The notes beneath the pieces were generated by a model that was not told the origin of the DNA, did no database searches, and saw nothing but the letters and a program-made list of their open reading frames with translations. Shown here piece after piece: positions 1 to 10,447 of a stretch of 64,000 bases of DNA. The position numbers were made by a program, and so were the translations under genes. Origin of the DNA: Galdieria sulphuraria (Eukaryota; Rhodophyta; Bangiophyceae; Galdieriales; Galdieriaceae); the NCBI RefSeq assembly GCF_000341285.1, contig NW_005178444.1, positions 1-64,000 on the forward strand, written 5' to 3'. How positions within the stretch are numbered: the first letter of the stretch is position 1; each line of letters starts with the position of its first letter.

Positions 1-541
1 AAAATAAACCCTAAATAAACCCTAAATAAACCCTAAATAAACCCTAAATAAACCCTAATAAACCCTAATAAACCCTAATAAACCCTAAATAAACCCTAAA
101 TAAACCCTAATAAACCCTAAATAAACCCTAAATAAACCCTAAATAAACCCTAATAAACCCTAAATAAACCCTAAATAAACCCTAAATAAACCCTAATAAA
201 CCCTAAATAAACCCTAATAAACCCTAAATAAACCCTAAATAAACCCTAAATAAACCCTAATAAACCCTAAATAAACCCTAAATAAACCCTAAATAAACCC
301 TAAATAAACCCTAAATAAACCCTAATAAACCCTAATAAACCCTAAATATAACCCTAATAAACCCTAATAAACCCTAAATAAACCCTAATAAACCCTAATA
401 AACCCTAATAAAACCTAATAAAACCTAAATAAACCCTAATAAAACCTAATAAAACATAATAAAACCTAATAAAACATAATAAAACCTAATAAAACTTAAT
501 AAAACTTAAAAAAACCTAATAAAACTTAATAAAACATAATA
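1..541. repeat. Telomeric repeat array at the chromosome's left end
   Basis: The outer 400 or so bases are an uninterrupted mix of two units, AAATAAACCCT (11 nt) and AATAAACCCT (10 nt). The strand shown is C-rich, as expected at a left end, so the G-rich strand would read TTTATTTAGGG and TTTATTAGGG. From about 400 to 541 the units decay to AATAAAACCT and AATAAAACAT, then merge into ordinary AT-rich DNA. The graded decay fits a telomerase-maintained tip over old, no longer renewed repeats. That this is a true chromosome end is inferred from orientation and position at base 1. Confidence 0.95.
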
Positions 542-1825
542 AACCCAAAATAAAAAAAATGAACTTACGTGACATTACAAAATAACTGTACAATTGAAGA
601 AATTTAAAGTTACTGAAAGTTATGGATTTCTCGATTTACTTCTATATGTTTTACATTTAAACTGTGTCCTACTTAATTTTTGTGGACAACTTTAATGCCT
701 TAAATGCAGCTTCTTTTTTGTGTAGTATTTAAAATTCTGTCTTATCAATTGCATAGATTGGTATCCACTTTGCAATTTACTGATTTTTTAAAATTGAATT
801 TTCAGATTACTGTATGACTCTAATTTTTTTTGTTTATGTTGCAATTATTTTAGTTAATTATTTTTGCATCTGTGGTTTCCATTTTTAGTAACTATTTTGA
901 AAATGCTGATTATCTTTTCTTGTCCATTAAGTTGCTACTTTATTATTTATTTTTGCATTATTTTTTTTGCTTCATTGAATTTATTGTGTCTAAAAAGAAT
1001 TTACTTTGAACCATTGACATTTCAGCGTTGAAAATCAAGGCGGTAATAAATTTTTTTATTTACATTTTTAATGTGTTAATTAACTATAATATTGTGTTAG
1101 CACAGTTTTATCAAGTTGAAAAAAAAATTATTTTTGACTGAGGTTGTAGTATGAAAACATAGAAATATTATGTGAACAGTTCGTCATCAAGTTTACTACT
1201 ACCTCCATCTCATAAAATATAATTGAAGTTCAACTTTTGATCTTCTACTTTTAAAATTTGAATTTCTCACAAACACCCTAATCGTATTTTCCCAAATACC
1301 TCAATTCAAACCACCCTGTCCTTTTCCACTGACACTGCCCTAACAGTTTTCAACGCCCCTTCCCATTTCCAAGTTACCAAACCTTCCCCACCAACAATAA
1401 TGGCAATTTCAAAATCACAATCTGCCTCTGGGTTGGCCCCCTTTCTTCCCAATTGCAATTGGCCCCAATCTTTCCTCCCACTCATTTTCCCCATGGCAAT
1501 TTCAAAATCACAATTGCCTATCCACATTTCGAATTGACCCATTTCCAATTTGGCCCCAATCCTTCCTCCCCTCCCACTCATTTTACCCCATGGCATTTTT
1601 CAAATCACAATTGCCCATCCACATTTCGAGTTGCCCCATTTCCAATTTGGCCCCCATTCTTCCCCTCACTCATTTTCCCCCATGCACATTTTCCAATTCA
1701 CAATTGACCCCCATCCCTCTTCCACTTTCAATTGGCCCCTTTTTTCCCCATTCCCTCCAAGACAATTTTCAAACCAAAGTTGCACTATCATCCTTTACCC
1801 GCAATCGACCATTGCGTTCCCCCAT
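542..1825. repeat. Subtelomeric block 1 (AT-rich part plus pyrimidine-rich minisatellite)
   Basis: Directly next to the telomere. Bases 542-1290 are AT-rich and match block 2 with a constant offset of about 1336-1339 bp: GTGACATTAC at about 569 and 1908, and CTCCATCTCATAAAAT at 1203 and 2539. Bases 1290-1825 are very rich in C and T on this strand, with a unit of about 92-97 bp repeated near 1491, 1588 and 1680 (landmarks CCCATGGCA, TTTCCAATTTGGCCCC, CACTCATTTT). Open frames here are products of the repeat and I do not treat them as genes. Confidence 0.85.
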
Positions 1826-1887
1826 AAAACTTAATAAACCCTAATATAACTTAATATAACTTAATATAACTTAACAAACCTAAAATA
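1826..1887. repeat. Interstitial degenerate telomeric stretch
   Basis: A run of about 60 bp made of TTAATAAACCCTAATA, then TTAATATAAC several times, then TTAACAAACCTAAAA. It resembles the decayed inner end of the terminal telomere and sits exactly at the junction of block 1 and block 2, in the same orientation as the terminal array. It suggests that block 2 once lay directly beside a telomere. Confidence 0.75.
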
Positions 1888-3065
1888 AGAAAATTGACCT
1901 TCGTGACATTACACAATTACTATACTTTTGAAAAAGTAAAGTTATTGCAATTTTCGGTTTCCTCGGTTCATTTCTATTATTTTTATTTCTAAACTGTATC
2001 CTACTCAATTTTATTTTGGACATCTTTAATCCCTTAAATGCAACTTCTTTCTGTGTATCATCTAAAATTGTGCCTTATCGCTCACATAGATTGGTATCTA
2101 TTTTGCAATTTACTCATGTTGAAAAATTAAATTTTCCACTAATTGTATGATTCTAATCTTTTTTGTTTATGTCGCGATTAATTCTAGTTAATTATTTTTG
2201 CATCTATAGTTTCTGTTTTTAGTAACCATTTTCAAACAAAAAATTATCTTCTATTGTCCATTAAGCAGCTACTTTATTATTTATATTTTTTTAATATAAT
2301 TTTTTTTACTTTATTCAATTGATTGTGTCGAAATAGAATTTACTTTGAAACATTGACATATAAGCGGTGAAAAGCAACGCGGTAATAAATTTTTTTATTT
2401 ATTTTCAATGTTTTAATTAACTATAGTATTTTGTTAGCATAGTTTTATTAAGTTTAAAAAAGATTATTTTGGACTGAGGTGCTACTATGAAAATATAGAA
2501 ATATTGCGTGAACAGTATGTCGTCAATCTTACTACTACCTCCATCTCATAAAATATAATTGAAGGTCAACTTTTGATCTTCTACTTTTAAAATTTGAATC
2601 CCTCTAACACTCTTCTGGTATTTTCTTAATTTCCTCAATTCAAACCACCCTGTCCTTTTCAGACACTGCAATTACAGTTTCCAACACCCCTTCCCATTTC
2701 CAATTTACCCATTCTTCCTCCACCAACAATAACGACAAATCCACAATCTAAATCGCTGTTGGGTTGGCCCCCCTTTCTTCCCAATTGGCACCAATCCTTC
2801 CTCCCCTCCAACTCATTTTCCCCTATGGCAATTTTGAAATCACAATTGCCCATCCACATTTCGAATTGCCCCCTCTCCAATTTGGCCCCAATCCTTTCCC
2901 CCACTCATTTTCCCCACGGCATTTTCCAATTTACATTTGCTCCAAACCCTCTCCCAATTCAATTGACCCCTTCTTTCCTACATCAACACTCCCCCATGAC
3001 AATTTTCAAACCAAAGTTGCACTACCATCCTTTACCCGCAATTGACCATTTCATTCCCCCATACA
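1888..3065. repeat. Subtelomeric block 2
   Basis: Second copy of the block. The AT-rich part (1888-2636) is alignable by eye to block 1 along its length with scattered substitutions and small indels. The minisatellite part (2637-3065) carries the same landmarks (CACAATTGCCCATCCACATT, CAATTTGGCCCCAATCC). Frames on both strands here belong to the repeat. Confidence 0.85.
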
Positions 3066-4250
3066 TATTCTCTCATCAAATGACAATTTACCAGATGCAA
3101 TTCTTTGTTTTTTCCAGTTACTTTTTTTTGAATCTTCTACTTGATCCTTTTCAATATGTCTATTTCTTTGAATAAAAAACTTTTCTTTCTATACATACTA
3201 CGACTATGTCCTCTTTTTTTATAGGTTAGCTGTCACTTTTGATGTTATTAATTTTTTAAAAAAATAATCCTTGCGTTTATGGCGTGTCTGTAGTATAGCA
3301 TGTCAAGGTTGCTATCAAATTTTGCTGATCGTTTTTTTTTGTTGTGTATATTTTTAGTAAATATTGTCAAACTAAACTAAAAATTATTTATTTTTGTCAA
3401 TAAAATGGATACTGTATAAATATACTCTCATTAAAATTAATTCTTTTTTGCTTTGTTGAGTTTTTTGTGTTTATATAATATTCACTTTAAACATTTAATT
3501 GTAACAGTTGAAAATTAAGTCAATGATAAAATTTTTTAATAATGTTGTAAATGTTTCAATCAACTATATCAAATTGTTATTATATTGTCTTCAGAAATTT
3601 AATATGAAGATTATTTTAGAGTAAAAATGTATTATGAAAGCATGGAAACAGTATGTAAACAGCATGTAATTGAACTTTCTACTACTACTATCTCATAAAA
3701 TATAACTAAAGGTCAAATTTCAATCTCTTTTGCTTTTCGAATTGGAATTTTTCAAACACCCTTCCTGTATGGATTATCCCAAGATTTTCAATTCACACTC
3801 AGTCCTCTTTGCACACTGTCCTCAATTTCAAATGCCCCCATTTCTAATTTACCCATTCTTCCCCGCATCCATAATGGCAATTTCCAAATCAACACAATCG
3901 CCTTTGGGTTGGCCCCTCTTCTCCAATTTCCTCACCCCCTTTCCCCACTCATTTTCCCCCATCGCAATTTCCCCACTCTTTCCCATTTCCAATTACCCAT
4001 TCTTTCCCAGCCCGCCACAATGGCAATTTTCAAATCACGATCACCTTGGGGTTGGCCCCAATTGGCCCCTTTCCCCACTCATTTTCCCCCATCGCAATTT
4101 CCCCACTCTCTCCCATTTCCAATTTACCCATTCTTTCCCACCCCACACCCATAATGGCAATTTTCAAATCAAAATTGCGCGGGCACATTTTCAATCGGCC
4201 TGTCTTTTCAAATTGCCCATCTTTCCCATTAGCAGAAAAAATCACTAAAA
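3066..4250. repeat. Subtelomeric block 3, more diverged
   Basis: Third copy. The AT-rich part is recognisable mainly between about 3340 and 3760 (landmark CTCATAAAATATAA at 3693, about 1147 bp after its position in block 2). The minisatellite part (about 3757-4240) has the same style of unit (CCCATTTCCAATTTACCCAT, TGGCAATTTTCAAATCA). It is less similar to blocks 1 and 2 than they are to each other, so similarity falls with distance from the telomere. Its end lies inside the longer duplication described separately. Confidence 0.7.
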
Positions 4251-4926
4251 AGTCTGTTTTGTATACTGGTACTCATCATATTATGCAGAATCAGATCCAA
4301 TAGCAAAATCAAAATCTTCATTTGACAGTATACCAATATGATTCAACAGTGGGTCAATACTGCAAACAATGGATTCAAACGAGTTTCGGTCAACGATCTG
4401 TTTACTATTAAAAGCAATTTACAACTATCAGGGAAAGAATGTGGGTATTTTCTCTCATTATGATTCTTGCCAAGCAAACTATCAACTACGTTATCCTTTA
4501 TGCGTTAAGATAAAAGACTACTAGTACTAGTTCGTATTTTGTTTGCCAAACCTATTTGGCTAACTTCTTCTAATAGATCCATATGATCATTGTGCATTTG
4601 CTATTAAAGAGACTATCGACGATATATAAATACTATATGAAACAAAGTCTAAGATATGAATAACTCCACTAACATATGGGATAGTTTTCGTGTGCTATTA
4701 TAAAACAACTGGATGGAAGAAAAGGCTTATGAAAATGGACAGACAATATACTGTAATTCAAACAACCCATGTCATTCTAGTAACACTATCCAAGCCATAT
4801 TCAACTTGAGAATGCACAATAAAGTTACTCCTATTTATGCCACTTGCTTTGTATATGTCTTCTTCAATAGTTAAAACTTGTCTTTGATTCACAAATCAGC
4901 AACTTGTCTAAAGTGCATTCTTACAT
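3809..4926. repeat. Duplicated subtelomeric segment, copy A
   Basis: Matches 9467-10447 in the same orientation at roughly 80-85 percent by eye, starting in the pyrimidine-rich unit and running far into non-repetitive AT-rich DNA. Shared landmarks include CCCATTAGCAGAAAAAATCA, CAGTATACCAATATGATTCA, CAAGCAAACTATCAACTA and GATATATAAATACTATATGA. Copy A has about one extra minisatellite unit. No coding frame is shared by both copies. Confidence 0.85.
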
Positions 4927-5084
4927 CGGCATGATGTAAAAGTCTGCAAGAGTGAGATCATTCTTCCAACTTCTTATCAATCTGAGTTTCCATACTACAA
5001 AACAAGTTATCAGTTCGTTTCTCAATCATCATAAAAAATACTCTTTTTTCTTTCTACTTGTTGAAAAAAGAAAAGAGTAATGAG
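4927..5084. other. Short spacer between duplication copy A and the gene island
   Basis: AT-rich; no feature seen. Confidence 0.5.
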
Positions 5085-5462
5085 TTAACGAATTGTTAGC
5101 GTATTATAATTCTTTAGTCTTGTGTCTGGCAATCCATATAAACTGTACTTTTTAAATGAATTGTTCGTGCTTCTTGAAATCACTAGCTTCACACCATCAA
5201 AGTCATTTCTTTTGGTATCTGGAACAATCTCTTCCAAGTGCAAGTTGACCAGGTTTTGTTCGTTCGTTCGTAGAGCTGTTTCCATCTGACCTTGGTGTCG
5301 AAGAAAATTGGCAAACTTGAGTGTACAAACTTTGGTAAATTTTTTTTTCTTCTCAGTATGGACTGTCAAGTCTACTGCTTTCTCCCTTTCTTTATACCTT
5401 GGTTTCCTTGGATAGTTTCAAAGAGCTACAAAGTAAACCTTCCCTCGCTCTTTTTTGGTCAT
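5085..5462 (-). CDS. Unrecognised small basic protein, two exons, 106 aa
   Basis: The proposed model is exon 1 at 5439-5462 (MTKKERGK), a 57-nt GT-AG intron at 5382-5438, and exon 2 at 5381-5085. The splice is in phase and removes an in-frame stop. The protein has a basic N-terminus, a KKKKFTK run near residue 20, and a C-terminal half reading like a folded domain (for example DFDGVKLVISR and SLYGLPDTRLKNY). It loosely recalls small ribosomal or RNA-binding proteins, but I cannot assign a family. The intron length equals that of secure genes further along, which is the main support. Confidence 0.45.
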
Positions 5463-5936
5463 ATGGTACTTGATTGCTTTAATATATATACATATATGTA
5501 TATATGTATGTATTTATGTTTAGAGCGATATAGTCTTGACACCTTTTTTTTGAGTTTAAAAGAAACAAAAATTGAGTCAATGATGATAGGATGTATATCT
5601 AATAGCTTTGTAATTGTTGAAAACACTCTGAATATTTTCGGGGTAAGCCGAAAAAATAGTTAAAACAACGAATTTCGGAGCCTCTATGGAAAAAAAAAGG
5701 ACAATGAAATTTGATAAACAATTGGCAATGTTGGTCAACTGAGTAAAAGCCATTGAACAAGGAATTCGTGAAATGTATGGACCAGTCCATTCTCAAACGA
5801 ATAAGAATATGCGAGTAGTAAATAGAAAGCTTTATGAATAAATGGATGGGATGTAACTTTATGTAGTCTTCATTTGTTAAAGGCCTACTGAAAGTTATTT
5901 ATTGGAATCCTTTTATCCAGAATAAGGTAAAGTAAG
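5463..5936. other. Intergenic or upstream-exon region with TA/TG microsatellite
   Basis: Contains a (TA)/(TG)-rich stretch at about 5480-5515. Plus-strand coding-like fragments follow (around 5579-5640 with FVIVENTLNIF, and 5686-5830). These may be upstream exons of the next plus-strand gene or a separate small gene; I could not find splice junctions that join them. Confidence 0.35.
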
Positions 5937-7680
5937 ATCGTTGGCAACTTTAAGCGAAACAATAATTATGGTGCTTCTTATCCTATTGCCAATTATCAAA
6001 GGACTGCTAGTCAGTTGAAAAAAGTCCATATCAAAGATGCAACACCTCAAAATGACTACTGTTCGACAATCAAACCCTTTCCAAATTTTGTAACGTTTTC
6101 TTATTTCTTTCACGGAAACAAAAAACCATTTTACCTTTTATATTCCAAAGTTTAAACTATTTCGCAGTTGTGCGAGACTGAAGTTTACAATGGACACAAA
6201 GTTATGAAACAGTATCAGAGGATCTTCAAGGACATGAAAAAGTATACGTTGACTTTGTCAAAGTTCATAAAATCGTTTTCTTTGTTAAGGCATACAAATA
6301 AGTACCTTCAAGTAGGTATTTCAAACATATTTTAACAGAAAACAATTGTGCTGAAATTTGAATTTCCGAGACAAAACAGAGGTATCATTTATCAAAGGAA
6401 AATTTGCAAAAAAAATGACACCCAGTGTTTCTCTGTTCATAAAGCTGTAGAACCATACATAAAATGGTGCGAAAATGGAAAAATAACACTTGAGCTTGTT
6501 TTGGAAAACTCCATACAATAAAACTAATCAATCAATAAATGAAAGTTTTATCTATCACCATCTCATGGATCATTTCAACCGTCTCTCTCGATATCTTGTT
6601 ATATTTGAAATAGCTTCCTTGAAGAAAAGTCTTGTAAAAAGTGGAAAAAAGAGTGCGACACCAACTTTGACTCAAAAGACGTTGTTCATATTATTTTGTA
6701 CCTTTTCCCATAAATATATCGTTTTATACTTTCTGTTTCACTCGCTCATTTTTGCACAGAGTATTCTCGTCTTGTAAAAGTCAAAACGCTTCATCTCCTT
6801 GTAAAAGTCAACTCATATTCCCAGGTTTCATCTCTTCCATAGTCTTGAGCCTATAATCCAACACTATCGTTTCTATATAGCCTTTTTCCAATCCATTTCA
6901 TATTCGAGCAACAAAATTTAGCGTTGTAAATACAACAAACGCTAAAGCAGGCTAGTATAATCTTCTCTCAACGAAGCAAACACAGACGCTCTTTTCTAGT
7001 TGCATCTTTTGAACTTTTCAAAAAGTTTCCTGTACCTATGGTGGTGAGATCCCTTCCACCGGTGATGTCTCTCAGCAATCCAACGTCTATTGATGTGGAT
7101 ATTACGTTAAACCGGATAGTAGTAAACAATAAATAAACCAAGGATATGCAGCATCTTTTTCCATTTATTGTTTGACAGAAACTATTGGAGATACTTTTCA
7201 ACTATTTCAATGTTATTCTCGCTTGTGTTTTCAAGTCTATGATGTCAGTAACTGTAAATCGATTGAAAGAAATGTCGAACAATTCCTTGATATTTTTCTG
7301 GGTCTCACATGTGATGTATTTACTTTATCTTCTTCGATTGACTCCAACATACATATTCGTTTAACGTGTATACCTCTTCATAAAACTCAAAAAGCATTGC
7401 TACGGCATGAACAGGATCTTTTTTTTAACCATTCCTTGACTTCTAAAAGGCAAACTAGTACCTAATAGAACCTACATTCCAAGACTTGTGCTTTCAAACA
7501 AAAACCAACAGAACCGCTCTAAAACTAGTCAATAGGTTCTTGGACAGATTGTTCAAAGCACGTCGAGACGCATTCATAAAAGTGTGAAGACTCAAATGGT
7601 CGAAATAAATAAATGTGACGATACAGAATAAACAGATGGACTTCGAGAAAGAGGCATTGAGGAAAAGTCTTGTCATTTGA
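5937..7680 (+). CDS. Multi-exon protein with C2-like and DIL-like segments (start unresolved)
   Basis: Coding segments with proper introns can be followed: a segment from 5937 (reads NNNYGASYPIANYQRT), a beta-rich segment before and after a 55-nt intron (6284-6338; TIVLKFEFPRQNRG, then KITLELVLE), further exons to about 6950, a segment ending LNRI joined over a 60-nt intron (7119-7178) to LLEILFNYF, and a last exon after a 54-nt intron (7582-7635), stop at 7678-7680. The segment after 7178 (SLIFFWVSHVMYLL) resembles the FWLS region of dilute (DIL) domains of myosin V tails; the earlier beta-rich part resembles NT-type C2 domains. Such C2 plus DIL combinations are known in actin- and membrane-linked proteins. 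Several junctions (about 6150-6210, 6450-6540) do not resolve, so the gene could be damaged. Family call tentative. Confidence 0.4.
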
Positions 7681-8960
7681 AAGAGTCGGTTTCTTGGTGT
7701 TCCATCAATGTTTCTTGTACAACGTCCAACCTGGCTTGCGTCTCTTCTTGAAAAGCTGGGACAATAGCTAAAACATTAGGTTAGGTATTAAACAATAAAT
7801 AAGTCTCCTTGATTACTGCTAGACCTTTGAGGATAATCTCTCCATTGTTATCGGTAATAAATGTACAAGTTGTTTTTGGCTTTACGCGGCATCTTTTTGC
7901 AACGTCTTGAATGCTGGTCTCTGTGTTTTCAAGAAACTGAGTGAATCACAAAATATCTTTACAAAACAACTCGAGGTGTATATCCATTTATGTAGAGTGT
8001 TGATATTGCCTTGGGAACCAGAAAAGAAAACCAAAAAAGGATTTCATCTATTCTCCCAAAAAAGAGGGACAGAAAGATTGATTGGTTTTACAATGAAACA
8101 GTCAGTTCCCAAAAAAGGATAAAAAAAGCTGCAACACTATGTTCAACCAGCTGTATTGCTTTCAACAGACTCGACACAACCAATTGGTAACGAGTCTCTG
8201 ATATGGATGACAACACTCTCTCAAACTATAGGAGAGAATGGGTAAGCAATGTCATCAAGGTTATGGGTAAACATGGGAAAATACTGTTTCCAACTTGATG
8301 ATGGGTAAGAATCAACAAGGCAGGGAATTCTACATTAATAGCAATCTAATGAGAAACCAATGCCAAGTCTTGTTGTCTCATCCAAAAAGCAACCAACAAA
8401 GATTGACAAATTTGCAGAGAAGTTGGTATTTAAAGACGTGATTAAAGCTTCTATTGTATTTGATTGTAAAGAATTTTTCATGACATAGTTGCAAAGGAGA
8501 AAAGACTTCATAAAGCGAATTCACTTTTTTCATTACAAGTGATTTCTTTGATCTGGTAATTGAGAATAGTCAACCAACATCATGAATTGATATTTGAGTT
8601 TAGAAAAGGAGATATCAAGGAGTTTAGGAATATGTAAAGGTGATTTCGTGGAGACTTGTTCAAAGAAGTGTTAAAAGTCTCACAAATGTAGGGGTACAAT
8701 ACGCTTATTGTATGGATAATTTAAGGGAATAGTAGGGGAATATTGTCCCGATGTAGGGGCAGTGTTTGGAGAGTGGAACATACTTTTGTAAGTATCACTT
8801 GAAGACAATCTAGTAAAACCAAACCTATCTCCAAGGCTGTAGCTGCTTCACTTTCTTTCGTACAGACATTAAAAAGCCCTTGTCGTTGACGACTAGAACA
8901 CAGTTCTTGGCTATGGATAAAACTGTACTCCAATCCTTCAAGTATGGTTATGCTTCAACA
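7673..8960 (-). CDS. Multi-exon gene, possibly RAD1-like (9-1-1 clamp); start unresolved
   Basis: The last two exons are clear: an exon reading TCTFITDNNGEIILK (ends 7825), a 57-nt GT-AG intron (7768-7824) and a final exon (7767-7673). Upstream on the same strand lie coding segments reading LEGLEYSFIHSQEL and GLVLLDCLQ (about 8800-8935), EALITSLNTNF (about 8350-8445) and FERVLSSISETRYQLVV (about 8130-8225), the last after an AG at 8226. LLDCL, RYQL followed by a hydrophobic helix, and the general beta/alpha alternation recall RAD1, a PCNA-fold checkpoint clamp subunit, but similarity is weak and not every junction resolves. Its 3' end overlaps the 3' end of the plus-strand gene by 8 bp. Confidence 0.35.
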
Positions 8961-9466
8961 GGTAAACAAAAAGTTTTCAAAGGTTCTTTTCTTGTGTTTT
9001 TTGGGTGTCTTTGTCTCAAGGTTTCGTAAAGGCTTGAGCTTCGAAAAGGACAACTTTTCTTTGACTTTTACTACTTGTAGCTTTGTTCAGTGTCTTGGTA
9101 AACCAAACGATGATATCATTCAACTGGCTACTCAACTCAATATCACTTGTGTTTTTCCAAACTCGTTACTCTCAAGGGTACTTGTCCATTTTAAGGAGTC
9201 ATTTCAAACAATATTGAGGTGGAACCTAAACATGTTACAGACTGTTTTTTTTTTGTTGAATTGAAACGGAATTTTTTGCTACGGTTATTCAAAACAAATA
9301 CTTTTGAAAAGAGTAAAAAAATAACCATTTTTTGTCATTCTTCTCTTCTTTTGCATAGAATGTGTCTTTAAAGCATTGGCTCTTTATTTTGTTATCAGTG
9401 TGGAAATCAAAGTTAACTTTCTTGGAATGATCTTTTACTGTTTCAAATGGCTTTACTGATTTTTAC
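8961..9466. other. Non-assigned region before duplication copy B
   Basis: A plus-strand frame at 8944-9264 contains a protein-like stretch (CLGKPNDDIIQLATQLNI) after an AG near 9080. No start, family or consistent splice model was found. The rest is AT-rich. Confidence 0.3.
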
Positions 9467-10447
9467 ACACACTGTCCTTAATTTCAAATGCCTCCATTTC
9501 CAATGTACCCATTATTCCCCGCATCCATATTCATAATGGCAATTTCCAAATCAACAAAATCAACTTTCGGTTGGCCCCTCTTCAATTTCCTCAAACCCTT
9601 TACCCACCCATATCCCACCATCGCAATTTCACCAATCCCCCATTTCCAATTTACCCATTCTTTCCCCAACCCACAATGGCAATTTTCAAATCAAAATTGC
9701 GCGGGCCCATTCAAAACCGGACACTCCTTTCAAATTGCCCACATTTCCCATTAGCAGAAAAAATCAGTAAAAAGTGTGTATATTGATGCTCAACATACTA
9801 TGCAGAATCAGACCCAATGGAAACAACAAAATCTTCATTTTACAGTATACCAATATGATTCAACACTAGGTCAATTCTGGAAACAACAGACTCAAACGAG
9901 TTTCGATCAACCACAGTGTAATATCAAAAGTAATTTACAACTATGAAGAAAGAATGTGGGGATTTTCTCTCGTTATGACTCTTGTCAAGCAAACTATCAA
10001 CTAGATTGTCCTCTGTGTATTTAGATGAAAGAATACTAATACTCGTCGGTATTTAGTCCGCCAACTCTAATTGGGTAAATTCTTCCAATAAATCCATACA
10101 ATCGTGAAGAAATCGGTATTAAATAGACTATCAAGGATATATAAATACTATATGAACCAAAGTCTAGGGTATAACGACTCTTCTTATGGGACAAAGAGGT
10201 TTCGAGTGACACGATAAAAGATCTTGATGAGCCTAAAAAACTCCACAATAGACAGAAAACCCAGTATGGCTCAAACAACCCATTTCATTCTATTAGCACT
10301 ATCCAATCCAATCCATATTCAACTTGAAAATGCACAATGAAACTACTCCTATTTATATCACTTACCTGGTATGTATATCTTTTTCAACGGTTAAAACTTG
10401 TCGCTGACTCACAAATCAACAATCGGTCTAAAGTAAATTCTTAAATC
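9467..10447. repeat. Duplicated subtelomeric segment, copy B
   Basis: Direct-orientation copy of 3809-4926, starting at the same point of the pyrimidine-rich unit (ACTGTCCTTAATTTCAAATG) and ending near AAATTCTTAAATC. It lacks about one minisatellite unit and carries many substitutions and small indels, so the duplication is not recent. The AT-rich first half of a subtelomeric block is absent upstream of this copy. Confidence 0.85.

Noticed and set aside
1306-4303. Many overlapping open frames of 70-170 codons on both strands
   Set aside because: They lie in the pyrimidine-rich minisatellites, repeat with the units and give low-complexity Pro/Phe/His or Gly/Lys peptides; frames are not conserved between block copies.
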